Source: Scolanthus callimorphus
Lineage: Eukaryota; Cnidaria; Anthozoa; Actiniaria; Edwardsiidae
Direction of reading: 5' to 3'
Length of the DNA: 64,000 nucleotides
NCBI GenBank assembly: GCA_033964015.1
Contig: CM066919.1
Location: 27,114,204 to 27,178,203 of the forward strand
A program made the translations under genes and the position numbers. Position 1 is the stretch's first letter. Every line of letters begins with the position of its first letter. Shown piece after piece: positions 1-13,239 of this stretch. The notes below the pieces were generated by a model. The model worked only from the letters and a program-made list of their open reading frames with translations. It searched no databases and had not been told where the DNA came from.

Positions 1-1609
1 ATCGACATAAAAAGCTTTACTACTTCATATTTTATGAGCTTTAAAAACTCGAGAAAGGGTCGCAAAGGTGCATGAAGTGAGATTCAGAATCCGATGCACT
101 AAATTAGTTTAAACAAATTATTACGTGCAGGGTTGTTAGTCGGCCCCTCTAGAGAGGATGTCAGATGACTGTCCAATGTACAACAGACTTCCTTTTTTTT
201 ACGCATTCCTATTGGTTAAAGGGTTGAATCTTTGTTAAGTCAGCCAATCAGAATGCAAAGAAAAACCAAACACAGTGTTTCTTGTTTGTCACTACAAAAA
301 TTACGGTTTAGGGTTGAATGGGCTTCGTTTCTCGATTGGCTAAGTGTTTAACTTTGCGTTTAGTTTTCACAATCATCTGAAATCCGCTCTAATGAGCAAC
401 TGAAAAAACACACACAAATCAATCATTTTCTTTGAGTCGGGAATTTTTGAAAAGGGAGAGAATGATAAGGAAAATGGTAAAGAAAGATGAAAGAAACTTA
501 GGCGGGAGAATCCAAAATACAAACTATGAATTTCCGGAAAAAGAGTTAGTTGGGAAAGTATAGAGTGAGAGGGGGGAGTATATTGTGTGAGAGGGGGAAG
601 TATGTAGTGAGAGGGGGGAGTTTCGATCAAGTTGACGAAAAACTGCACTTCTCAATAGTAAACGTAAAAAAAGATAACGTCAACAGCAAATATGATATTT
701 ATTTTTAAACAACAATATTTACAGAAAATAAAGTGAAAAGTAGAAGCAGGTCTACTGATATAGTGAATATAACAAGAAGCAAATGAAATGTACTTCCCAA
801 CTATATTACTACGACAGAGAAAATACGGACAAAACGGTCTGTACATTTTACATTACCATGGAGTTCTGCTTTTAAAATATCATCTAGTCATTGGCAACTG
901 AGATGATACAGCAACAATACAATCACACAAAATCCCAATATATAGAATGGTATACACAATCATTAGCAAATTTATTGAATTTCATATTGAAAATCAATCA
1001 AATGATAAATTGAATATTTTTATTGCAACGTAGGGGAGTATATAGACCTGGACACTCGCCGTCGATTATTTTAAGTAAAAATTGCTTTCATTATTGATTA
1101 CGCTGTTTCAACACTATTCAAATAATATTCAAGCCGTGAAATGATGTCATTATTTTATTACTCATTACCATGATCAATATTCAACATGACTGAGGGTGCA
1201 GAACAGCTTCCCAATCAATCCCAGTTTGACGTGAACCGTCCGGTGTCCAGAATAATATTCACTAAGCAGTTTTACTATGAAAGGGAAACTTTGCCGATGA
1301 TAGCTTATTTAGGCCACTGATAACTCTTGTCTCATTTATTTAGACTGATCGACTGATGTCTAAGCCTATAAGGGTGGGAGTTCGTCAGCCCCGTTTTAAA
1401 TACCTATCAAGATAATGTACAAACGTACAGCTAAACCCTCACCATAAAAGTATGGAGACAATTTGGGAATAAATCGTGGGGTTCTAGCTAAATCTAGTTG
1501 AGCTCGCTCTCCTACAGATTACTCTCCGGTGTAGACGCGCTCACACGTACTAAGCTTGCTCTAGAGATTACTCTCCGGTGTAGACACGCTGACACGTACT
1601 AAGCTTGCT
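1..1609. other. Intergenic, downstream of iGluR gene A
   Basis: I see no supportable gene here. The stretch is AT-rich. About 565-622 holds two to three imperfect copies of a GAGAGGGGGAAGTAT-type repeat. A minus-strand AATAAA (plus-strand TTTATT at 1335-1340) lies about 270 bases past the gene A stop codon and is a candidate polyadenylation signal. The short minus-strand open frames at 373-846 are low-complexity and show no splice or family signal. Confidence 0.5.
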
Positions 1610-1640
1610 CTAGAGATTACTTTCCGGTGCAGCCGCGTAC
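1515..1640. repeat. 50-bp tandem repeat overlapping the end of iGluR gene A
   Basis: About 2.5 copies of a 50-bp unit starting AGATTACTCTCCGGTGTAGA. The last, partial copy overlaps the final codons and the stop codon of gene A (TAG at 1610-1612 on the minus strand), so the receptor C-terminus partly comes from this repeat. Confidence 0.8.
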
Positions 1641-4600
1641 ACTTGTGGAATCCTCAGATCATAGCCAGGCGTGGAACGGCCGCGGTTGGCCACATTGTCC
1701 GGTCGAGGAGATCGGCGGTTGCCGTCGGGCTCTTGTCGTCTCTCGTTGTTAATGAGCTTCAAAGCTGTCCCGCCATTAATGGTGATGGTGGGCGGGGTCC
1801 TGCACGTGCCGTCCGTATCATCCCGAGCACCTTCGGCAGGAGACTGAGGAGAGAAATAGAACAGGCGTCTTTCACGTGGCCTGACCTGCCCGGGTTAGGA
1901 AGGAAGGGATAGGAGGAGTTCCATAGTGTGTTCCATAGTTTTATGAAAACCAGCCTACTAATACGACAAAAGCAAAACAATGTCATTCCCTGAAAAAATA
2001 GATAAGTGAATGGGCTACCTGTGGTCTGCCGTCTCCGAATACATCCTTGCACCTGTTCTCCACCAATAGCAGCGCGAGTGATATGGCAGCCCCACCACCC
2101 AGAACAATAAACACGCCCGCCAGGTTATGGAGTTTTAAGCTTTTGGGCATGGTAGAATCAGACGCACCCTCGGGGGACACTCACTTCTGTCGTCCCACCA
2201 GCGGAGCCGGATTTTCTCGACTTCACCCTCTTCGCGCAGCTTTGAAAAGAAAAATGCTTTATTACACGCTTTAGGAGTTTTACATTCATCATTAACATCA
2301 CCATCAAGTTAAGGAGGCTTCGAGTAGGCTAAGAAATGCTTCAACGTTCAGTATGTCTATTATTGAATTAAATAAAGATAATAATAATTATTAGTATAAT
2401 TACTCAAGCGATTCCGCGCGCTGATTGGTCGAGACGTTCGGAATATTCTGCTATATTCACCTATAGGTGAATATTCACCTATAGGTGAATATAACATTGA
2501 AAGCATTGGGGATCGCGCACGCACTTTATTACGAGAAACTAAAAAAATACCCCTAAACCCGATTTTTTGGGCAAATATCTTAAAAGTCGCTTGAGCAATT
2601 ATACTAAAACAATTAGTCGCCTCAGGCTCCGTAAATATCGGCTCGATGACTAGATGAATAGTCTCGATGACTATTTTAATTATTATCACCAACAGTAGCA
2701 GTAGCCCGAGCACCACCATCATTTTCATCATCATCAGTCACCACATCTACACTTTGACAGCCTGACTTGTCTATCATATAGCTACTTTAGCGGGTAAACT
2801 AGGTGGTCTGCGTCGGCGTGGACGTAAGCATGAACAATAACAACCAAAGGTTTGGGATTTATGCTCGAAACGTCAGCACTCGTTCTCCACGGGGTTTAAC
2901 ACAAATCTCAACCATTAGACATTATTGTCCACACTTAGTCAATGGAAGACAAAACAATGTGCACTAATTGGTGCACCGTCTCAACATTGCGTCATACAAT
3001 CATAACTGGAACTGCATGAGTACTCGGCTGACGAGTTTTGAACACGAAAGGCACCTCACCTCCAAAATTGCTACCGATATTTCGTTTGTCCATTCTGAGT
3101 TTCTTTTCAGTCCTAGCGCATAACTCTTGGCATCGAGCAAGTTCTTGATGAGCACGGTGTTACATGGCCGCAAGCTATTGTAGAAATCTAAAGATGGCTG
3201 ATCTGTCAAGTACGCAAACTGTGAAGTTCGGGCTTTATCGACACCTTGTTTGGTGCCTGTAACAAACGACGCATCCGCTTTCATGTTGCCGAACATTTGC
3301 TGGTAGAGCGGCACTTTGGAGCTCTCGAAGAACGAATAAAGGGAGCCGCCATCTTGGACCCCATACTTGATGGTGCTCTGAGCTTCAAGCTCTTCAAGGG
3401 AGTTGATAGGGGATTTAGTGCTCTTTGCTGTGTACAGATGAAAAGAGAGAAATAACTCAGTCATACCTTCAGACACATTGGCATAAATCTAAACTAAACG
3501 CGGACTAAGGAATAATATCCGAAAAATTTGGTAATGGGAAAGTGAAAAAAGAGAAACGTTTTGCCGAGTAGGTTAGTGTTGTTCGCAAATCCAAACGGCC
3601 AATAAATTAACAACTAAACTACCCACCAGTGAAATATGCAGCGAGATTGGCCGTGTAAGTCGAAATAAGGATCATAGTGAAGAGCCAGAAGGCGGCACCT
3701 AACACTCGCCCGGATGCGCTCCTGGGGGTATTATCACCCCCTTGCTGGAGGATGGAACCCGTGGCGAACCACAGGGAGTTGGACAGGCTAAATTCATCCC
3801 CGTCCCCCTCTCCGGACGTTTTGGCCTCTGCGCGGAAGCCAAAAGGACTGAAACGGTCAAGGACCCACATGACAAGGGCTACTAGACCAACCTGTGTAGA
3901 AGGGGTAGAACGTGAAACGATGAGATCTGGGGTCCCGGGAATTATATCTTTTCAATACAAAAAAAAAAACGGGCCAGGCGATCCATGGCAGATCGCGTCC
4001 ATTTCACTGTTTCATTCTAGGACAACGGAGAGGCAAGGAAAGTAAAGTAGTTAATCAGTTTTGACGGTAACGATTTTATTAGACGTAGTGATTGTCAAGC
4101 AACGGCTGGGAATTGGTTGTATGAATTTTAGAACGCATTTTTATGGTTGAGCTTACCTTTAATATAATATCTTTAATAATGGTAATCATGAATTGCAAAT
4201 ACTCCTATCTTGGCGTTTCATACCAGCGAGGTCATACTTACAACACCGACGGAGCAAAGCCACAAGTTCTCATCGAAAGGCAGCAAAAACGCAAACAAGT
4301 TGACTTCCTCTCCCTTTGGCTTTTGTAGAATCATAGCAATGCGAAAATCCAGGAACGGTTTACTAAAGTCGATCACTTGCTCCCGCTCGGCCGTGATAGT
4401 AATCGGGCCAATGCACATGTCGGCTTTCTGAAAAGGAAAATAAATATCCATGATAGGTTACTATTTCCATAAGACACAGAAAATAAGACAGAAAGACAGA
4501 CAAACACACAGGAAGACGAACAGACAGACACCACGAACCTGTCTGACGACTTCTCCTATAATCCCCGTCCACCGGCCGTCCTTCATAGTCCCGTATGAAC

Positions 4601-7600
4601 GCTCTTTACTGATAATGATCTCGTACTTAAACTTCAGTCTTTTGGAGAGCAGATCAAGCAAACTCTTACTGAAGCCTTCATATCTGTCGTTTCCTTTTTT
4701 TGTAGTATAGTTTTTCACATACATCATGAAAGGTTTATCCTAAAAGTAAAAAAAAAGAACATTCCTAGCGCCAACGTCTCCTGAAACACAACAGCGGAAC
4801 GCGCGCTTGAAATGAGGCCTTCGCATTTGTTGCAATAATAACAAGGGAGTTGCACTAAGTTGGACGGATCTACTTTCTGTAATTCAATTTTTCATAATAT
4901 TTTATTATCGCGAGAAAATCTGATTCTGGGACGTGATTTGGACGTGAAGAACAGGACAAGGCAGGCGAAGCGCGCTAACAAAAGTCCCGCTGGCGAGAAT
5001 ATGGACGTTTTCACCCAAATCTTTGCGAAAAGACTTACTATTTTGGTAGTGACTGTCATGGTCCTGTGCATGATTTTTGGAGGTTTCATGGTCTCTCTGC
5101 CCTTGAAGTCACACATGATGTCTTCCCAGTACTCTCCCGTCCATTCGATATCTGATTCGGTTGTCACTGCAGACAATTTGTCATTCATTGTCACGTTTCC
5201 TCTCTGAGAATGAAAGATGAAAAACTTGATTTTCTATCAAACACTGACAAAATAGTATCGGTTTTTGCCATTTTTCATGAACCAAGCTCCACACAAGCTT
5301 GCAGAAAATAATAGTACTTATTTGGGCCATAGGTTTGTGCTTGTGATGAATCGTACACAATCTGAAATGGGTCACTGGTTGATTCTTACGAATACGAGTC
5401 GGTGCGGTATGTACCACTTTTCGTAGTAGAAAAACTGGACTCAGTCTTTACCAAGTTCCTTCAGTTACCTTGCGCTTGCGAGAAAGCTCGTTGTCTCGCC
5501 ACTGGATATTCATGATATCAAATACTTCAACTGCTCTTGTATTGTTTTTAAATGACACGGGTCCTGTCAATCCTTGCATTTCAACCTAATAGAAGAACAA
5601 ATGCAGTGTGACTAGTAATAAAATGTTTGGGCACATTTGCGAAGAATAATCAATTATCCGAATGACAGTATTTAACAGCTGATTGCATTTGGGTATTGTA
5701 CGTTTATTATTTATTATTCACCAGCCAAAAGTCGTTTCTACTTTCCAACTTGATAAACATATCAACTGTTAACATCAACCTGCACGTGGAACCAATCATT
5801 ACCCAAAGGGGGCACAGCCTCGAAGTAAAGTTCATGAAAATGCTCACCTTATTTAGATAACTTAGAACTGAGGTCTCCTTGCTAGTAGCTAACGAGCTTG
5901 TCAGCGAGCAATCTCTTCCTTTCTCGACATTTATGGGACCTCTCACCATTTGTTGCATTGCTATGGCAACGGCAAAGAGGGAGTCGTTTAGCAAGGCATA
6001 CGTCAACTGTTGGAATGGAATGTTAGAGATTAATCTAATTAATTAATCTTATTAATCGTGGCTCTGAGCGAAAACAACTTAATTTATTTGATCGACAATG
6101 CAAATAAACATCTCATGCCAGGAACTTCGGTCTTAGTTACGGGAAAAAACAGTAGAAATATTCACTTTTTTTACTCAATTCCGCTATTCTAAATGAACTC
6201 GCAAAATCCTTTGTCAGTTATGCAATACATATAAATATTGCTTGCTATGTACTTAAACAGTTGGTTTTCTCACCCCAGAAATGTGGCTGTTTGGACCGTT
6301 TTTCTCAGCTTCTTTGCGAAGCTTCTTCGTCCCAGACGCGTGCACTTGAATGCCTACAAGTCCACGCAAAGCAAGTGCCGATAGGTTGCCCGGGATTTCC
6401 TAAGTAGAAAGAGAGTAATACAGTCAGCAGCGGATCAAAATCAACCAATGAACACAGCTCAAGGAACAATGGCCCATTGATGTGTGTGCACCATTGGACG
6501 GTGTTTGGAAATACAGTCAGCAGCGGATCAAAATCAACCAATGAACACAGCTCAAGGAGCAATGGCCCATTGATAATGTGTGTGCACCATTGGACGGTGT
6601 TTGGAAAGCACTGAAACGAGCTCGATTGGATAACTTACATGAAAACGCGGCCTAGTCTTTCCCAAAGAGAACTATTTTAATAGAGTTTAAAAACTCTACA
6701 GAAACCGACACTAGTATTTACACTACTGTACGACAACAACATAACATGACAACTCTTTCCTATAATGTCCTTCATTATACATATTCTTGTTCATATTCAG
6801 TCACCTGGTTTTACATACCATATCAGGGACTAGCCATTTGGATTCCCGGGTGACACATCCCAAGCGCATTGCCTGTACAGAACATGATCATACAAAAATA
6901 AAGCCTCATTGCATTTGTACTTTATAGTCAATTGCGGAGCTCTCGTGTGTTAGCGGAGCACCAAACCTAAGACCAGCCGAGTCAAGTTTACGGTCTCATT
7001 CTAATGATTACGTGAATCGTTTCTTTCGAAACACTTTTTTAAAATGATTATTTTTTTTTGTAATTTTTTATTGTCATCATATATATACATTTATATATTT
7101 ACATACATAATACTTCAAACAAACAATTTTAACAAAAAAGACATATAGCAAACAGCAAAACAACACTTATGGACAGAACAAGAAAAAAACTAAAAAGCGG
7201 TTTTTAAGAGGTTCCCATTAAAGCGAAATGGTATTTTAGTTTGTTTTTCTTTTTTAGTTTGTTTTTTTCTTTTTTTCCAGAAGAAGTCTAGGTTTCCCCA
7301 GGGTTTGATCATTTTTTGTCTGCAAAAATAAATAAAACGCTTGGCAATAATTAAAACAAGGTTAATGAGATCTTTATATTTGCATTTTTTTAGTTATGGC
7401 TAAGAGAAGTTCACTTTCTGACCACTTATTTTCCAATATTTTAACCGGTTTTAAATAATGTTTTTATTCAAAAGGGATAAGGAGAGTTGGATGGTGTGAG
7501 TGTGTAGTGTCCTCGTATTTACCTTTTCCATCAGATCCCTGGTATCCTTAGGGTCACACACCAGCACCACACTGCTGATTCGTGATTTGAGGAGAGCTGT

Positions 7601-9680
7601 GAGAGCTCGCTTGGTGTCCAGTTCGTTACCTGATACCGTCTCTGGCATCATATATGGTATGACGCGCTCTCTTTTACGAGCCAAAGAAAAGATGAGTGCT
7701 CCTAAATGAGCTCGTTTCCCTGGGGAATACCAAAGTGCATTTTACACATTAACCACTGTTTTATCATCATAACATTGTTAGTCATCAACACACTAAGTTT
7801 CATCATCATCATCATCAAAATCAACATCGTCTTCAACTTCATCATCGCCACACAAACATTGTTATCGTCGTTGTTATGCCATCACTACATCAAAATCATC
7901 GCCGACATCGTTCTCATCGTCTTGATCACTGTAATTATGGTGCCTGTAATTATTGGTATGACTTTAAATAAGACCGCCACCAACACGAACATAAACAATA
8001 CCAGGTATTCAGGGGTTTCAATAAATTTTGAAGTAGCAGGCTAAGTTTTGGATGTAGGCGGCTGGTTTTGGGGGTCCCATGCGAAGGCCTAATAAACGGC
8101 TGAGCCTTCTACGGGGGTAACGGGGAATGCCCCTTGAGAAATTTTGAAATTTCGGTAGCAGAAAAGGCGTTTTCCTGCGTTTTGAGGGCAAAATAATTGG
8201 TATTTTCATGTATTCTAATAATGAATTTCCGGCGGTCAGCAGTGAAGTAGACGGCGGTTCACCGGCGGTAGGCGCCTTCTATTGAAGCTCCTGGGTATTG
8301 ATCGTGAGCTCTCCGCTATGGCGACCCAAGGAAGCACTGCACGAGTTCTTTACTCACTTTCCGTAAGGACGGCAACCTTTTTGTACTTGGACTCCATCAG
8401 TTTGTGCAAAATGTCTACCATTGATTGTGCAATAGCGCTCTCTGGTGGGTTGAGGGTAAATACGTATTCACTCCAGATGACCCCCTCCAGGATGGGCTTT
8501 AGTATCACCATGGGGATACGTAGGAGATCAGCTAGGGCGAAGGAACGGTCGTCACCAAACGACAAGTCCAAAATACAGCTCGCATCTCGTAGCTCATTTG
8601 ATGCTTCTGCAACAAAGCACAAATGACAACACTTTTTGTTATCTGCGATGGAAATTAGTTTGAACATTGCTCCTTTAGATCGCGTAAAGGCTACCACTAG
8701 TCAAAAGTCATGTCTAACATTCCCAACGACAGACCACTTTGCCTGTTAGAACGAATTAGCCTGGAGAGCAGTATAATTCGGACTAATTAATCGTAGAACT
8801 TAGTCTCTACTAATAAAGAACTTTGTAATTGGTGAAAGGCACTAGACTCACCACAACTGAGTATGTCATCACCGTTAGTCGCAAATGCGACAGTTTTCAG
8901 GGTTTGTATGTGTGGCTTTAACATCCCGGCCTCGTTGATTCTCTTTATCCCAGCAATAAATGACTTGTAGAGGGCTTCATCCTTAGGCCGATACAAAGCG
9001 CCTGAAATTAGGCAAATATGAAATCATTAACGATAATAAAATCCGCCATATAGATAGATATTTTATATATTATTATAACGCAGCAAGTTCATGGGATAAA
9101 TTTGATCAAGCTCAATACACATAAATGCGGATTTATATAATTGTCAAAAGCTGATCATACAAACCAACAAGAGATCAAGTGTAAGAACAATTAATATTCC
9201 GTGAAATGGTGTCCCTGCATAACCCCAAACCCTAGACACGTTTATTTTTAAAAATTCCTTGATTCTTCTTTCTAAAAGAACAACACTTGAAGTTCAAATA
9301 GGAAGTGCTGCAGTATAATACATTTTTGAAAGCCACAGCTTTCTCTTTAGAAAAATATATTATTCCATTAGCAAAATATATTTCTTATCTTACTGATAAG
9401 TATCATACATGAAGTAAAATCCAAGAAACTGCATCGGAACGCACATACACAAATCAAGCAATTGAAAACTGAACTGAAATATACAGAAGGTAGATAAAGG
9501 GGGAGGAAAGAGCGTTAATGAAGATCACCTGAAATATTCCTTAGGAATGCACCCAAGTATTAAACGAAAAATATTGGCGAACTTACCTATGGTGTCATGT
9601 TTGACTACCGCGAATTTTCCAGGATGGACGAGGAAAGATAGAAGAACAAGAAGAAGCTGAAAGGCTTGGCGTTTGTCCAT
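1610..9680 (-). CDS. Ionotropic glutamate receptor A (AMPA/kainate-like), 15 exons, one-base frameshift in M4 exon
   Basis: Ligand-gated cation channel subunit of the plasma membrane. Coding exons in gene order: 9587-9680, 8852-9001, 8358-8606, 7523-7701, 6819-6872, 6274-6399, 5848-6006, 5469-5585, 5039-5203, 4539-4739, 4242-4427, 3627-3891, 3060-3427, 2019-2239, 1610-1843; all junctions are GT-AG. The start at 9680 gives a hydrophobic signal peptide (FQLLLVLLSFLV). An amino-terminal domain spans about residues 32-375. The ligand domain has P506, T508, R513 in GPITITAERE and GGSL at 675-678. The pore has QQG (Gln at the Q/R site, about 609-610) and [19 protein letters not shown] and RPCNTV supply the conserved Cys pair. 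The M4 exon is 221 nt, against 222 nt in gene B. One base is missing in a C5 run just after RSEC, so the frame stops before M4 as written. With that base the total is 2769 nt (922 aa). This is either a real lesion or an assembly error. It is a tandem paralogue of gene B, transcribed in the same direction. Confidence 0.9.
2455..2492. repeat. Short palindromic repeat TTCACCTATAGGTGAA, two copies
   Basis: Two adjacent copies of the perfect palindrome TTCACCTATAGGTGAA lie in the intron between the M4 exon and the S2 exon of gene A. They could form a cruciform. I assign no function. Confidence 0.7.
6420..6606. repeat. Tandem duplication of about 92 bp in a gene A intron
   Basis: Two nearly identical copies, starting at 6420 and 6511 with ACAGTCAGCAGCGG, each ending in GGTGTTTGGAAA. 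They lie in the intron between the exons ending at 6399 and starting at 6819. Only a few differences separate the copies, so the duplication looks recent. Confidence 0.85.
7040..7400 (-). mobile_element. Truncated LINE-like 3' end (non-LTR retrotransposon fragment)
   Basis: On the minus strand around 7255-7372 the translation reads LINLVLIIAKRFIYFCRQK, followed by a KPWGNLDFF-like stretch. This resembles the conserved end of many LINE ORF2 proteins (an AK-x-x-IY-x-C core). It is AT-rich, lies in a gene A intron, and lacks upstream reverse transcriptase sequence, as expected of a 5'-truncated copy. The family is uncertain. Confidence 0.4.
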
Positions 9681-10698
9681 TTCTGCTGCTACAAGTTTCG
9701 AGATAAGCAAAGCCACGGCAGAGCGACGGACAACAAAGTTCCCCCAACATTCAGTCACCACCTGTCAGCATCCAAGAACTCGGTTATCGTGTTAATCGAG
9801 GAATGATTAACGCGAGGAAGACTCCATGAAGATCCAAGCAGGTTTTCTTGTCAAGAAACGCGTCCAAAGATTAGGCCTAGTTTTGTTGTCGATCTTTGCC
9901 TCTGATGAGTGGCTAAACCCAAGTTTATGCGGTGTGAATGGATTATGAGATATTACTGAAAATATTAATTAAAGAGTCGTCCCTCTAATTGACTAAATTG
10001 GCAGAATGACTATATAAACCCTCAGGTTTGCTTAAGGCAAGGATAGAAAAATACCAAGCAAGAAAGACGGCAGAAATGTTTGAATCAAATTTATAATAAC
10101 AACGCATCTACTAAAATTCATCGCGATTATTTGCGCGCAAATCATACGCGTTTTGCACCTAATGCTTACTAGCTTGCTTGGAGGTAATAAAATATTGAAT
10201 TGAAATGCGCAACGCAAGATTGAACATGCTGTTTCTCGTATTGTCGCACAATGAAAAAAAATGGCACTTTCTAAAAATAGTGGAACGCTTTTAAGTGGTA
10301 AAACGAGTGTTTAGTTAATCAACTAGACACTATTAAGAGAGAAAAACAGGTCAGGAAAACTGCGCAAAGTTATCTAAATGTTCCACTAAAACAATAGTGG
10401 TTTTATCGAGCCATTTCGAAAGTTGATCTCATTCATGTCGCACAGCATTTCAAGGAACATTGCGCCTCAAGGAACCTTGTACACATGTACACATACACAT
10501 GTATGCTATCATGATTGCTTAGCTTTGTTATTTTGTTTAAGTGATTAAAAAGGCGTTTTCGCGTGGACAGAGACTTTTCCGTGTGTTCGTGGTAAGCATT
10601 TAAAGAGCCCGTGTCAGCCACTCCTTTGTTATTGTTTTCGTTCGATATCATTTGACGAATTACGTGTACAAATCTCTAAATAAACATCTAAAAACAAA
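9681..10698. promoter_or_regulatory. Upstream region of iGluR gene A
   Basis: This is non-coding sequence directly upstream of the gene A signal-peptide exon and should hold its promoter and 5' UTR. I see no convincing TATA box or named regulatory motif. Short frames here (for example minus strand 10032-10217) have no supporting feature. Confidence 0.35.
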
Positions 10699-11657
10699 GG
10701 CCTAGGGCATACGTCGAATCACACTCGCATCGAATCTATTTAATAATTGCTTCGAGGGAGATTCGACTTAATTTAATTTTGCAGCAAACGTCAAATTCAT
10801 TGTACAATACACGCTTCATTTGATCCCGGGAATCAATTACAAGCACGCTATCCCTGCACTTTTCGTCAAACAAGGTGCGCATAAAGGAATGCGAGGCAGT
10901 TTCTTCTATAAAAGAATGCATTTCCCCGTGCATGCGGCGTGTCCAGTTGAGCGTGCATTTTGAATAATTTGACCCGTTGGCACAACCAAACCAAAACATG
11001 TGATAGAAAAATTATACTTTTATTTATTATACTGGTCTGAGCAGCCTGTAAATCAGCGCGACTTTCATTAGATCGGGGTGCACATTTCTTTAGAGCAACT
11101 TTCGCAATATCCAACTTTCTCCCGTGCTTTCAGTTCCATCCATCCGTCTGTGTTCTCGTCATTTTCGAATACACCGCATTTTTGAAACCTGTATTTCGGA
11201 AGTCAAACATAAATATTTAGTGAGCTCGAAACAGGAACAGGTTCAGAGAGAGTTTGCGACACTTTATCTTTATCTGCACCATTTTATCTTTTTGAAGGCA
11301 AGTTAACATAGAACGCATGCTCTGTAAGGGGGGGGGGGGGGGGAATCCAGGTTTTGTAGATGGGGGAGAGGCTATTTTCACGACGTTTGCACAATATATC
11401 AAATTTGAATCAATTATTTTCTAATTTGCATGATTTATGAATTGAATTCGATCCGAGTATAATTAGACGTTTTGCCGCTTGGTCGCACCACAGTCGTATT
11501 ATCCGAGTTGGCCACTCGAATTCATGAAGTCGAAGTCGAACCAATTAATTAGAGTCGAACTAATTTGCAGCAAACGTCGCATTATACATGTACCTTTTCA
11601 GGATAAATAGCTTCGACTGAATTAAATACGAGTAAAATTCGACGTATGCCCTAGGCC
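10699..11657. mobile_element. Non-autonomous DNA transposon with 21-bp TIRs (959 bp)
   Basis: The left end GGCCTAGGGCATACGTCGAA is exactly inverted at the right end (11637-11657). Both ends are flanked by AAA, a possible 3-bp target duplication that would fit a PIF/Harbinger-like element. Inside are an inverted subterminal AATTCGA-type motif and a G16-17 tract near 11328. There is no transposase frame. The superfamily is only suggested by the duplication length. Confidence 0.75.
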
Positions 11658-13239
11658 AAAGTTTCACATTTGATTTACCAAATTCAATCGAGAACATTGA
11701 CTTGGTATGTTGCTACGCTGTCAAAATGGCGGCTGACACAGGCTATTTAATATGCTGCGATTTGACTGAAGAAGACTATATTTGCACGTGGATGGATTCA
11801 AACGTCTGAGTAACGTAACGTTTGCCCCATAGAAACATAGCCTTCGCGTCTGTTCGGAACACAACTTTCACGCGCCCACAATGTTCAACACCAAAAATAG
11901 CTACATATCAACAACCAAGAAATTATACGAAATAGAAAGTCGGTGGGGTGTGCAAATAGCCTAGATAAGTTTCTTAGAGGGTGTGTCCCCAAATTTCAAA
12001 TAAGTTTATTTTCTCGTCGTCAAGTAACGAAAACATTGGACCCAAGTGGGGAAAATTTATTCACTGCCCCGAGTCGAGTTAAATGTATAATTTACTGAAT
12101 TTAGTAAAACAAATTGCACCACCTTTGTCAGCTGAGTTGATGGGGGAGGAGCGGGTGTTTTTACCGACTCTGTATTCGCTAGTCTGGTCGACAAAACGGC
12201 GATTGTGTTGGGTTCGTGAGCAAACTTGGCGTGTTCAATGCGAGTAATCATTTCTCTCTTAAAAATGGGAAAAGCGACCCCAGCAACCCGACGTTGTAAA
12301 ATGTTTTACATCACCCTTGAAAAGTTGTCGGCTTTCCGAAAGTCCCACCAATCATTCTGTACAGAATGCGGACGAATAAAATACAATGTAAAAGGAAATC
12401 AGTTAGCTTGTCGTGGTACCTGTGTCCCAGGTCTTCTGTTGCTCAGTTACGTTCACCACATATTTTGGTAGATTAATCCATCGACTCCCTTTGACATCCG
12501 ACTTTGGAATCACCAGTTCATTTCATGTTCTTCGTGGACGCTAAAACCAAAAAAATGAAATAAAAGAGGAATTACATTTCTAAACGTATAAACCTCTAAT
12601 TGCCTCGACACTTTCTCGTCTAATTCATTAACTACACAAAAATATCTTATCACACCTCCAAGCCAATTCAGCCAGATACAATCAAAGCTGTAAAGGAAGT
12701 TAAAACAGAGAAATAATGTTGATGATGTTTTGTCCTTTTTGCTCATTAAGACCCATAATACACATCCTTAGGAAAAACGTGTCTTCCCTTGAACTTGAAA
12801 TCATTAAATTTTTATTCCTCTTTAAGATTCCTTTGATATTTCTTAACTACTGATATGTAGTTCGTCACGAATACACCAAGATTACGACTTTTTTTTAATA
12901 AACCAAATAGGCTAACGTTGTTGTTTACCTCTTACAATCATCCAATAGATCACCGACTTTCGATATATTAAAATTCAAACTTGAAGACGAGGGTCAGGGG
13001 AATAACACAAATGAAATAAATTATTTAGTTCGATGCTGATGCGGTTTCTTTTGATTTATTCCCCCGAGCCTCGGACTCAAGTAAGAATATTAATATATCG
13101 AAATTGGTTTATTCAGATCATGTGATGATTCATTTACGAGTAACGAATGGTATAATTTTTCACACACATAAATAGACACGTTCTATGACCTTGTTTCCTC
13201 ATACTATTGGTCTGACAGTAATATTCGGGCAATGCTTAA
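11658..13239. other. Intergenic spacer with no supportable gene
   Basis: AT-rich sequence. Short open frames on both strands near 12057-12470 and 12510-12746 have no family match I recognise and no consistent splice framework. I see no RNA gene. Confidence 0.4.

Noticed and set aside
1643..2274. Plus-strand frames opposite the last exons of iGluR gene A
   Set aside because: They are antisense to exons that have splice sites, conserved M4 sequence and family similarity on the minus strand.
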